A stretch of DNA of 64,000 nt from contig JAGMUV010000004.1 of the NCBI GenBank assembly GCA_020744425.1, forward strand, positions 868,001 through 932,000, in the 5' to 3' direction. The position numbers and the translations under genes are program-made. Positions 42,386 through 52,487 of this stretch are shown here, piece by piece. The notes beneath the pieces were generated by a model. The model was not told the origin of the DNA and made no database searches. It was given only the letters and a program-made list of their open reading frames with translations. The first letter of the stretch is position 1; the number at the start of each line of letters is the position of its first letter. Source of the DNA: Dactylonectria macrodidyma. Its lineage: Eukaryota; Ascomycota; Sordariomycetes; Hypocreales; Nectriaceae.

Positions 42386-45300
42386 TTTGGCGCAAGATCC
42401 CGGATGGGTCAGGAAAGAGAGGCAAGGAGATTTGTACAATATACGAAACATGAATGACAAGGCAAGATTGGTACCAACATAAGAACCGTAAACTTCACTG
42501 GAACTTTTTAATGCTGATGCTAAACCACCGTTCTACGTTTGTGAACCTGATGAACGTTACTGTCCTTCTGGATCGCCAAGTCCTTGTACTCAGGGGCGAG
42601 GTATTGGATCTCATTGCCAAACCCGCTGACCAGGTTATCGGGAGCTAGCCCTCGATTTCGCCACCCAAGACGCTGGAACTGGGGTTCTTTTCGGGGAGAG
42701 AGATGATACGTCAGACCTAGCTATCAACAACCGACTTATCCATATTCATCACCTGTACAGAGGCCAAGGGTACTTCGAATCGAGTTGATCGTAACTCACT
42801 ACTAGCACCGACGTCAAAACATGCACTGCTCTTCCTGCTTACCAACTACGATCAATGCGACAGGCGGGCAAATTAGTTCGCCAAAACTCGGAAAGAAGCC
42901 GCCGAGGTTGAGACCGTGATACTACGTCACATCTCGCCCGGAGTGCAAATACAAGACACGAATGCCAAGAGCTCCAAGGCCATCCCCAGAGCCGATAGTG
43001 TCTCCTCGCCCAAATCTACTCAACCTACAGATCTAGAGCTATGTCTTAAATAGACAGTGATGTCGTTTGTAGTCAATATTGAGTGATTCTGGTCCGAGTT
43101 CTGTTCCCTGGTCGGGATGAAAGACTCGACAAAATCTCGAGAACAGTGAACTATGGACATGCCGTATCATGACACGTACCTCCGGCCCATTCGAATCGTT
43201 CAACGACACACAGGCGCGACATGGTTCCTTGTAGAGCAAAACAGCCCAGTTCGTCAGCAGGCCAGCGCAGTGTATCGACGCGGTAGCCAATCTCTAAATA
43301 TACCAAGCCAGCCATGAAATTCCCCTATCCAGACCAACACAGCCCAGAAGAGGCGAGGAAATGTAATACCGATGTCGCACTTGTCGCAGCACGCGATAGC
43401 CAACCAGTAGCTTAAATTGCTATTTCGATGCTGTTCCTTCTTCTTTCAATACTGGCCGCGTTCGGTCTCCTCTTAAGGGAGACAGATGCCGGCGGATGAA
43501 GACGATACGGAGTCATCGAGCTTACATCATCACGCAGACAGACAAGTTGCGCGATGAATACATAACTCGATGACGGAAATAAAAACAAAGAACACCACAA
43601 CCCATCGGTACATCCTGATTGCTAACGGCGAACATGTTTTATGTTGGCGGGTCCTCATGGTCGTGAGGGCAACTTCGAAGACTATGGGAGCCCTCCTCCT
43701 CCGAGACTGGCCTTCGACCATAGTGGGATCTAGCGGGATGGCTTTGGGCCTTCGAGCCGATGCTCATGTTTGGGTCTTCTGCGGGTTAAAATTATCGAGG
43801 AGTCTTCGACTGTGAACAAGCGGTCGCGACGATAGGTCGTGGCTTCTTCGAACCCGCCGTTGGCGAACGACACGGTTTTGAGGTGGACTCGGCCTTTGCC
43901 AAATGGCAGTTTTCTGTCTCGTCATCTTCAACAGGGAGTCAATCGAGTTCTAGCAGGTCTTCAACCGACCCTGGCGGGTGAACAGGATAACTCGACCACG
44001 TCTGAAATGAGGGAAGGCCACATTGCCCCAAGAGGTCGATGCAAAGACTAGATCAGGGGAACCTCACAATCATCGAGGTCCACGAAACCAAACTTCCTAG
44101 GCTCTCTGCAAAACCTACACCAGGCGGCAATCCATCAAGAGTTTCCAGACGTTAATGACGACTGGTTGAGGGCGATGCGTCTGGGGTGAGGTAAACCACC
44201 GCTATTTCTCTCGCGAAGCCAGCATTCTGCCATGTCGCGTGGGGGGATCTATGCACGACTTCACTTGCTCATTGGCGCGTCTCGGCGCGAGTTCCAGTGC
44301 TCTACAGTAACGGTAATCACAACGACGAGCATGGCAACTGCATCTGAATGGCTCGCACACGCGACTACAACTGATCCAAATCATCTTCTTCGCAGCCAAG
44401 CGTAAAGCCCAGCGGTGCAATGAAAATGTGTGATAAATCAAAAATTGCGCCCCCCATGGCCCCGAAGGACAATGGAGCCTGGAATGACACCGCGATGTGC
44501 AATGCAGGCCTCCCAAGTTGAACCCCCCGATTCTTGAGCCAGGGAGTTCGGAACAAGGTAAGTATGAAGAAGAAAGGAAGAAAAAGTCCAAAAAGTTGCG
44601 GGCAGGCTGCATTTTATACCTGCAGCGGATCTGATCACGTGACTGAGTGATTGCGATTTTGAAAATTCAGTGGGGCCATAGCGGGGAACTATCATCCAAG
44701 TTGAGCCAGAAGCATAATGAAGGCCGCAGGCAGCCACGCGCCTTTACCCGTAAATTCAGGACCTCGAGTCTATGAGACAAGGAACGCACAATTGTGCAAG
44801 CGCTCCTAGCGTGCGAACGAACTGAGGCGCCTGCTGGTACTCTTCTTGCATTTAAGATGCAGGGTAGCTTCAGTGACTGGAGATAATGAGCCGTCACCAT
44901 CATCGTTTGAAGACAGTAATACCTTGTCCATTTATTGTGTTGAACATCGTGCGCATAGTCCCGAATATGGGGAATAATGGAAAGGAGACTTTTGTCTAAA
45001 CTTACCATTTCATGCGTGTATTTTTGTCGACTACATAAAGCAAAGGTTGATCAAGAGTGAGTGATGCTGAGATTGATACCAGGCCCCACCCAAAGCCGAC
45101 TCGAGTCTTTCATATCCCCCAGTTAACTAGCAGTTGCGCTCCCCAGCCCGCCCGAGACTGAGGATCTCGCGCTAGACGTGGTCGTTTGACTTATCTCTAG
45201 GGCTTGAGCCTTTTCGAGTTTCGCAACTATCTACCATGTAGATGATTTAAGCAAGTTATGAGACTCGAGCCTGCAAAACGGACCATCTGTATCGTACTTC

Positions 45301-45582
45301 TCATGCTGATTCATTCAACTTCCCATGACCGAGAGGATAGGTCTCGAAAACTTGTCATGCTACCTACAATAACAAGAAGAAAAAACATCGCACCTCTGTG
45401 ATAATTTACTTTACTACGTATGCTGGGTGCATGCATGGGGAATTGAAGCTCCAGCCCCAAACCAGCATTAGCGCCCGCGGGGTGCTCAGCGCGGCGAGCT
45501 AAAACGGCGGGGCGGGGCGTCACCTTTTCTACCCGTGGAAATTTCTGTCGCAAGTCTTGCAACTGCACCAACGTTCGCAACA
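42386..45582. other. 3.2-kb gene-free region upstream of TRM4
   Basis: Short frames occur on both strands, none with family resemblance or good splice structure. I looked for remnants of transposons and found no inverted repeats or recognisable reverse transcriptase, integrase or transposase motifs. Content unknown. Confidence 0.5.
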
Positions 45583-48280
45583 ATGGGCAAGAACTTCCGT
45601 GTGCGTACCGCACCCAATTCCACATCAATCGTGCACTCCATACTAACATACTGTTATTAGGGCAAGAACCGAAGAGGCGGCGGCGGCGGCCGTGGCGGTG
45701 GCCACTCTGGGAGAGACTATCCATCAGTTCCTAAGGAAAATGAGAAGCTGCAGCGCTTCTACGATACCCTTTTGCAGCTGCCTGATGACGAAAAGACGGC
45801 TTATTGGGATGCTATGAAGCGCGAGCTCCCCAACAGCTTCCGGTTCTGTGGTTCTAAAGGGTATGCTGCACCATGATTTCGGGGCTGGGAAAGACACATG
45901 CTTACTCGCTTGCGCCAGCCATGCGCTTAACGTCAAGAGACTCCTCAAGGACAGATATATCCCCGAAATCGTCAAGATCGAGCACCAAGATGGCAGCCCC
46001 GTCGCGCCACCTCTGGCCGTTCCTTGGTACCCCGACGAGCTTGCCTGGTGGATGACAACCCCGAAGAACGTCGTCCGCAAGTTCCCTCCCTTCGCCGCGT
46101 TCCAGAAGTTCCTGGTTTCCGAAACGAGCGTCGGAAACATCAGTCGCCAGGAAGTTGTCAGCATGATTCCTCCTATGTTGATGGATCTGCGGCCTGGTAT
46201 GACGGTCTTGGACATGTGCGCAGCTCCTGGAAGCAAGGCGGCGCAGCTCCTCGAGTTGATCCATGTTGGCGAAGAGGGGAGAGTTCGCAAGACCTTGCGT
46301 GCCCTTGCACGGGAGGATGGCCTCGAACTTGGAGTGGAAACCCAAGACGAAATTGACGCGGATCTCGAAGCCGACCCAACTGACGCAGGAAGAGCCACTG
46401 GCCTGCTCATCGCCAACGATGCTGATTACAAGCGTGGCCACATGCTGGTCCACCAGCTCAAGCGACTCTCGTCCCCCAATCTTATCGTCACCAACCACGA
46501 TGCCACTCAGTTTCCTTCTATCAAGCTTCCTTCCGACCCCGGTTCCAACAAGGCAAAGTACCTCAAGTTCGATCGAATCCTGGCAGACGTCCCTTGCTCC
46601 GGCGACGGAACAATCCGAAAGAATGCCAACCTCTGGAAGGACTTTCAACCAGGAAGTGCACTTGGCCTGCATGCCACACAGATCAGGATCTTGGTGCGAG
46701 CCCTTCAGCTGCTCAAGGTCGGCGGTCGCGTCGTTTTCTCGACCTGCAGCATGAACCCTGTAGAAAATGAATCCGTCATTGTGTCTGCCATCGAGCGATG
46801 CGGTGGTCCTGGCAATGTCGACATCGTTGACTGTAGCAACGAGCTGGTTGGCTTGAAGCGAAATCCCGGCATGAAATCGTGGAAGATCATGGACAAGTCT
46901 GCCAAGATCTGGAACTCTTGGAAGGAAGTTGAGGATTTTGCCAACGAGAACAATGAGGGCGTCACCCCTGGACGAGTGGTGGAGACCATGTTTCCCAGGC
47001 TTGAGGGCTCTGAGTGTGCTGATCTCCCTCTGGAGCGATGCATGCGAGTCTATCCCCACATGCAGGATACTGGTGGCTTCTTCATCACTGTACTCCAGAA
47101 GAAGAACGAGTTTAGGGCGAAGAACGAGAATGAACGCAAGCAGGCTCCTACCAAGACCAACGGTTCAGAGGCCCAGTCGACCGAAACGACTACCGAGGAC
47201 GTTGCTGCTACCGAAGAGGCCCCTGTCACCGAAGAGGCTATTGCCACCGAAGAGGCTACTGCTACCGAGAAGTCTGAAGCCGAGACTACACCTGTTGTCG
47301 CCGAGATCAAAGAAGAGGATGTCGCTATGGTTGACGAAACCACCAATGGGAATAAGAGGCCTTTGGAAGACGAGAGCGATGAGCAGCCAACGAAGAAGAC
47401 CAAGACAGGGTCTGAGCCCTCAACCATCGGCTCTGGTGCTGTAGCCCCTGCTGCCGAGCCCAAGCAGGGTGGCGGTAAGGTCCGACGAGGTGGCCTTGTC
47501 GAAGAACCCTTCAAATATCTCTCACCCTCACACCCTATCATCCAGAACATCAAAGAGTTCTACCACATCTCGACTCGATTCCCCGATGATCGATACATGG
47601 TTCGTAACGAGATGGGCGAGCCTGCCAAGGCAATTTACTATACTAGCGCACTCCTGCGCGATATCCTCAAGGAGAACGAGGGCAGAGGAATCAAGTTCAT
47701 CCACGGAGGTGTCCGCATGTACATGAAGCAGGATGCTCCCTCTGCTGAGGTTTGCCGCTGGCGTATCCAGTCTGAGGGCATGCCGATCCTCCAAGGTTAC
47801 GTTGGTGAGCCCCGCGTCATTCATCTCCGCAATAAGGAGACCTTCCACAAGCTCCTCATTGAGATGTTCCCCCGCATCTCTGGAAACGACTGGGAGCGGT
47901 TTGACGAGATTGGCGAGCGTGTCCGCGACATTGGTATGGGCTGCTGCGTCCTGCGCATCGAGCCCGACGGTACCGATCCGGACTTTAACGAGCGCATGGC
48001 CTTGCCACTGTGGAAGAGCATCCAATCGCTCAACCTCATGCTTCCTAAGGAGGACCGTGCCGCCATGCTGCTGCGTGTTTTCAACGACACCTCTCCTCTC
48101 ATCAACATCAGCCTGCATAAGCAGGTGAATCAAGAGAAGGCCGCCGAGGACAAAGAGGTTAAGGTTGACGATGCGGGGACCAATGGAACAAAGGAAGTCG
48201 AAGTGAAGGGTGAAGTGGAGGAAATCGTAGAGACAAAGGTCGAAGAACAGGTTGAAGAAAAGGCCACAGAAAATGCCTGA
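45583..48280 (+). CDS. TRM4: tRNA (cytosine-5-)-methyltransferase TRM4/NCL1 (NSUN2 family)
   Basis: Makes 5-methylcytosine at several tRNA positions. Exons are 45583-45600, 45661-45860 and 45919-48280, giving 859 residues. The first exon has only six codons (MGKNFR) and the intron behind it carries a perfect TACTAACA branch site. The Gly/Arg-rich start leads to YPSVPKENEKLQRFYDTLL, then the SAM-binding core: VLDMCAAPGSKAAQLLEL, ADVPCSGDGTIRKN (Cys about 299, release) and VFSTCSMNPVENES (Cys about 349, nucleophile). A hydrophilic insert between about residues 440 and 540 holds imperfect T-E-E-A repeats. The C-terminal region (HPIIQNIKEFYHIS...) matches the family. The end is again acidic (VEEQVEEKATENA). 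All catalytic residues are present. The MULE insertion lies about 430 bp beyond its stop. Confidence 0.95.
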
Positions 48281-48714
48281 GTAGTTTAGATGTACAAGTA
48301 TTGGCTTGCCGCTGTTTCCTGGGTGTTCAGTTTGAATTAGCACAAGGTTTATAGAATCTTCACATCTACCCGGGTGATGAAAACGAATAAGATCTAGTTT
48401 GTTTGTCCCCACAGCTCCCACACTTAGCACTCGTCTCAATGATGTTGTTTTCTTCTAGATCTAAGAATAAACTGAGTTTGATTGATGCTAAATTCCTGGT
48501 TTGTGTGTGTATATATTGCAGCACCTTGAGTCGAATTCGATTTGTAAAGCACCTTGCCCTGAGTTGGGGGTGGGGAGGAGGGCAATTGAATATGAGCCGT
48601 AATTGCTTTAGATTCTGTGCGATTGCTTGGATGCAAAGGGGTGATTATCAAGTGTGAGTAATAATAGTTCAACGATGTAGTACGTTTACTGATATAATAC
48701 AAGCACTTCCCAAA
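48281..48714. other. 3' flank of TRM4 up to the MULE transposon
   Basis: The 3' UTR of TRM4 and intergenic sequence. The last nine bases, CTTCCCAAA (48706-48714), are the left copy of the MULE target-site duplication. Confidence 0.65.
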
Positions 48715-48781
48715 GGGGCCCAATAGGGCCACGGGGCCCCGTGGCTGCAATTTTGCACGGGGCCCGTGCCATTATGTAAGC
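48715..48781. repeat. MULE left terminal inverted repeat
   Basis: 67 bp, GC-rich, containing nested palindromes (CACGGGGCCCCGTG and TGCAA...TTGCA). It matches the right repeat after reverse complementation except for a missing C and one base change. Confidence 0.93.
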
Positions 48782-49259
48782 GTTGATGGCCAACACTACA
48801 AATGCGGCTATGTAGGCATAACGAATTCCAATTCAACAACACAACTACAAATGAGATATGGCTACATAGCTGAATACAATGCCTGCTGCTCCTCGATATC
48901 CTTCTCACATGCTCTCCAGATCTCGCCCGGCCCTCGTCTGCTCGAAAAGGGTTACACTACTATCTCATCGGCTACCTGGGCGTTAAGACGGTCATTCTCT
49001 AACTTATCCCAGTCAATATAGGCCATTATCTCTTCTTTGTTCTATTTCTTAGAGCCTGTTGGCGTTATATAGCGCTTGGTCATTTGCTTCTAGTCGAGGC
49101 ATTAGTCGTAGTTAGCTTTGCTATATCGTAAAGGCAGACCCATCGCCTTCCAATACTGCTGGTTAGTCTTGATGCTGCTGCGAGGCTGTGCCTTATACCA
49201 AGCTTCTCTTGCTGCAGTATATCTCTGATAGATAGCCCGTAGGTCATCATACCGTAGTG

Positions 49260-49345
49260 CCGGCGCTGCTATTGCTGCCGGTGCCTCTGCTACTGCCGGT
49301 GCCTCTGCTGCTGCCGGTGCCTCTGCTGCTGCCGGCGCCGCTGTT
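49260..49345. repeat. 18-bp tandem repeat inside the transposase C-terminus
   Basis: About four copies of an 18-base unit (GCTGCTGCCGGTGCCTCT) with further diverged copies to about 49420. On the minus strand they encode an Ala/Glu/Pro repeat between the zinc knuckle and the conserved C-terminal block. Copy number probably varies among family members. Confidence 0.8.
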
Positions 49346-50908
49346 AATGTAACGGCTATTGTTGGCAGAATGGCTATTGCTGCCAGTGCCTCTGTTATTG
49401 CCGGCGCCGCTATTACTGCCCGTTGCAAAAGTTCCGCGTGCCGCAAAGGGTATGACTTTGAGGCCATTGTATGACTTAGTGTGTGGCATTTGCTGCATTT
49501 AGGCTATGCTCTTTTCCGTGTTGCTGCTTTAACTGCTTCGAATGCACTAGGCTCCCGCTGAGTGCTTGATTGCGGTCTAGTTAAGCCGGCAGTTATCCGG
49601 TCAGATTGATGACAAGGCTCTAGCAGTAACTGATGAGTGTTACTGCGGTTTAGGTGCTATTGTGTGTGGAAATGCTCTAGGCGAAGGGCTTGACCTTGTT
49701 CTTGTAGATCCTTGAGTGTATGAGCGCAAGGGAGCCCTTGAGATCGAGAAAAAGATCCGGTATAGCTAGGTAGGTCTCCTTCTAAGAGCTGCTTTCGCTA
49801 TTCTTCGACCTTCCGTAAAGCCTCATGAGATATCCAGCCACGTACAGCACTGTATAGTGACCCGGAGAGCTTAATTGGTATCCGCATTTGCTGCTTAGCT
49901 TGGTTATATCGTAGCTTAGCTAGTTAATTAAGTAGTACATTCTTCATAGCCTTCTAAGCCTCGAAGAGATCTAGCGTAGATATCTTGAGATGGCTCTTCA
50001 GTAGCCTGTGGATACCCTCAACCCGTAAGGTAACCACATTGCTAAAATGGGAGTGCTGATCAACCCAAGCCTTAACAAGCTTTTCCTTGTATAGATCAAG
50101 CTAACTAGTCTTGATATATCCAACCTCTTTAAGGTACTGCGGTAAGTAGCGCCTTTCAATCTCTTATACGCATTAATCGAAGGTCTCCTCATCTAAAGAT
50201 CCAACAATTGAATGCCTAGTGACTGAAAAACTCATTCTAATCGCTTAGACCTTGCTAGTAGGCCTCTGATCCTTGTTGGTGGCGTACGAAGGCTGGCTGG
50301 CAGTAGCGGAGGACTGCTTTGTTAGCATGCTAGAGGCATAGTAGCGAGATTGCTAATGGAAAGCAGTGAGACACGGCATTTAAACAAGCTAGGCAGCGAT
50401 CTGTTAGGATAATAGATGGAAGCCTTGTGCCGCAGAGCTCGTACATAGATCTGAGCCGGTCTAAGGCCTAGATATAGTCCTCCTCAGTCTCGCCGCTAAG
50501 GAATGCAAAAGCAATATAGAAAGATCGCTAGCACGTATTAACACCGATCATATCTAGGAGAGGCATTCCGTATTTGTTTGTCTTGTACGTGCAATCCAGG
50601 AAGAGTAGATTCGGGTAAGCCTGAAGGTATGCTAATAAGTCTGGATAAGCGAATAAGATAGCTGTAACCCGGCCCTCTGGATTAAGCTGCATCCGGTTCT
50701 AGAACCCTTCTTTGTCTAGCTGGTTGGTAAGGGCGTGGATCGTGCTCTGGCCTTCGTATAGATCCCTTTGGCTTTTGGTAATGCGGTTATAGATATCTTA
50801 TTGAGTTGCTATTATCTTTGAATTTTGGCGTATATAGGTCCTGATATCCTTTGGTACAATCCTAGCATTTGCAAGGCTGCTAATTGTTGATTTATCTTAA
50901 TTAGAGAG

Positions 50909-51453
50909 TGTAAAGTCCTTATATATAAAACATAACTGATAAGGAAATATCTCCTTTAGCTCCTATCAGATAAGACTATAAATAATATATTCAAAATCTC
51001 CTGATTTTTAGCTTTATAATGGTATATAATATGCCTCAGAAAGCCTATCTTCCTTATATTATAACTACAAAAGACATCTATAATAAGAACCTTTAATAAG
51101 GTTAGAGTTCAAGCATCAGACATACGTCCAACAGTCTTAAAACTCGGGACACGTCTTACCCGGTTTTACTATGACAAATTGTCCAAATCCCCTGTTAGAT
51201 TGGACATGTGACTGGACAGCAATCTCTCTATAAAGCTGGGGCTTTTCTCTAGCCAGTCCAGAATGATTATCATCATCAATACATGCATTTCTCAACCAAT
51301 CACATCAAACCGACTACCTTTCTAATCGTCTTTTCCTGCTCTTTCTGAATCTTCAATCCCTTTTCTGATTGGTCAATTTCTTGACCCACAATCGCCGAGT
51401 TCCACCAATAACCTTCCACTCCTTTCACTCCTTCCACTGCTATAGCCTTTACA
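50909..51453 (+). mobile_element. Nested solo LTR-like insertion (545 bp)
   Basis: The sequence starts TGTAAAG and ends CTTTACA, a perfect 7-bp inverted repeat with the TG...CA ends of a long terminal repeat. It is flanked by the 5-bp duplication GAGAG (50904-50908 and 51454-51458). Removing it and one duplication copy brings the two halves of the transposase back into the same frame. A CTATAAAG box near 51225 lies about mid-element in plus orientation, as in the U3/R boundary of an LTR. No internal retroviral-type gene is present, so it is best read as a solo LTR left by recombination. A small non-autonomous DNA element is the alternative. Confidence 0.75.
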
Positions 51454-52403
51454 GAGAGCATCCGGTGCATAGGATGAGCAGATTGGTGCTAACTTGGCTT
51501 ATGGTTATATACGGCAAATCGCGTATCCGGACGATGGCGTAGGAACTATGTAGTCTTATCGTAAGACTGCTTAGCAAGCACTGAGAATAGATAGCCAGTT
51601 CTTCGTATAGTAGTCTTCCGTTGCCGATCTTTTAAGGCATTAGGGGGCTGGCAAGTACGGTTGCAAGTATACGTAACTGTCTGCTTTTTAACAGCCTTCT
51701 CCTTTTTTGATCGTCCTGTCATAAAGGCATAGCCCCGTGGGCTTGCCCACTCATTAATTGCTTTAAATAAGGTATCTTGGGACTTATAGTCGCATTTAGG
51801 AGGGAGATAATCATCTGGAAAAACGGCGGGGCCTTTAATTTGACTCATCTTGATTGATAGAGAGGAAGAATTATTTTAATAAGCAGCGGTAGTAGCCCCT
51901 ATGTTAGACAATTAGTTCCACAGGGATCAGTAATTGCACCAGTCAATTAATGAGAATTATCTAAAGAAAAGAAATTGAATAGCTATGTATTTGGGCATAG
52001 CTATTTAAGCTCATGTCGTTAGGATTGGAGTCCTTGATGCGATAAGCCGGGTGTGAAACCGGAAACACGACTCCAAAGTACGGGCCGCGTTTCACATCCA
52101 ATCGCACGAACCTAGTGGTGATAAGTTAGAATAACTAAGGGTTCCCCCTTAACTTCAGGATTAAGATTAAAGTTTGATGTCTAAACACTCAGATCGTAGG
52201 ATTGTCATCTAGGTACGACTCTATAGGACTCAAGTCCTAGAAGGAATCAGTCGAAGATATAAGGCCTCAAGGTCCTTCGACTGCAAGGAGTTAACAACAG
52301 CAATAATAACAATTTTTTTATCAAGTGCACTCAGCATTCCTGCGCAATCCAATAACATGATATGCGACACCCTGAAAATTGCAATTGCTTGGTGTTGAGG
52401 CGG

Positions 52404-52471
52404 GCTTACATAATGGCACGGGGCCCCGTGCAAAATTGCAGCCGCGGGGCCCCGTGGCCCTATTGGGCCCC
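52404..52471. repeat. MULE right terminal inverted repeat
   Basis: 68 bp, the counterpart of 48715-48781. It includes the palindrome GCACGGGGCCCCGTGC intact. The similarity stops sharply at GCTTAC, which sets the repeat length. Confidence 0.93.
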
Positions 52472-52487
52472 CTTCCCAAATCGACGC

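Larger units (their letters stand above)
48862..51848 (-). pseudogene. MULE transposase pseudogene (FAR1-type DNA binding, DDE core, zinc knuckle)
   Basis: Reading begins at 51848 with MSQIKGPAVFPDDYLPPKCD and a FAR1-like DNA-binding domain (INEWASPRGYAFMTGRSKKE). The first stop is at 51546-51548. The frame resumes after a nested insertion with NARIVPKDIRTYIRQNSK, then the catalytic core: LLFLDCTYKTNKYGMPLLD (first Asp near 50590), AFLSGETEEDY and LTDRCLACLNAVSHCF (second Asp near 50400). Near 49450-49500 is a zinc-knuckle-like CSKCHTLSH whose final Cys position now reads Tyr. An Ala/Pro/Glu repeat follows, then YDDLRAIYQRYTAAREAWYK and a C-terminus ending near 48862. Stops lie at 51489, 50699, 50528, 50468, 50330, 50255 and 50237, all TAG, at places where Trp or Gln is expected. 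It cannot make a full transposase. Confidence 0.88.
48715..52471 (-). mobile_element. Mutator-like (MULE) DNA transposon, RIP-degraded, with nested insertion
   Basis: The element is 3757 bp long. Its ends are inverted repeats of 67 bp (48715-48781) and 68 bp (52404-52471), both beginning GGGGCCCAATAGGGCCACGG when read inward. The two differ only by one substitution and one single-base indel. A perfect 9-bp duplication flanks it. The interior encodes, on the minus strand, a FAR1/MULE-type transposase that is broken by stops. About 550 bp of non-coding sequence separates the right repeat from the transposase start. A 545-bp insertion with its own duplication sits inside the coding region; without it the element would be about 3.2 kb. 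The family assignment rests on the transposase motifs, the long terminal repeats and the duplication length. Confidence 0.93.
48706..52480. repeat. 9-bp target-site duplication flanking the MULE
   Basis: CTTCCCAAA occurs at 48706-48714 and again at 52472-52480, directly abutting the two transposon ends. Nine bases is the usual target duplication length of Mutator-like elements. Both copies are identical. Confidence 0.93.

Noticed and set aside
49102..49498. Independent small genes (two overlapping frames) in the MULE
   Set aside because: They are fragments and a shifted frame of the transposase C-terminus, the Gly-rich version arising from the 18-bp repeat read out of frame.
48715..52471. 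A class II element of the Tc1/mariner or hAT type
   Set aside because: Tc1/mariner gives TA and hAT gives 8-bp duplications; here the duplication is 9 bp and the transposase motifs are FAR1/MULE-like.
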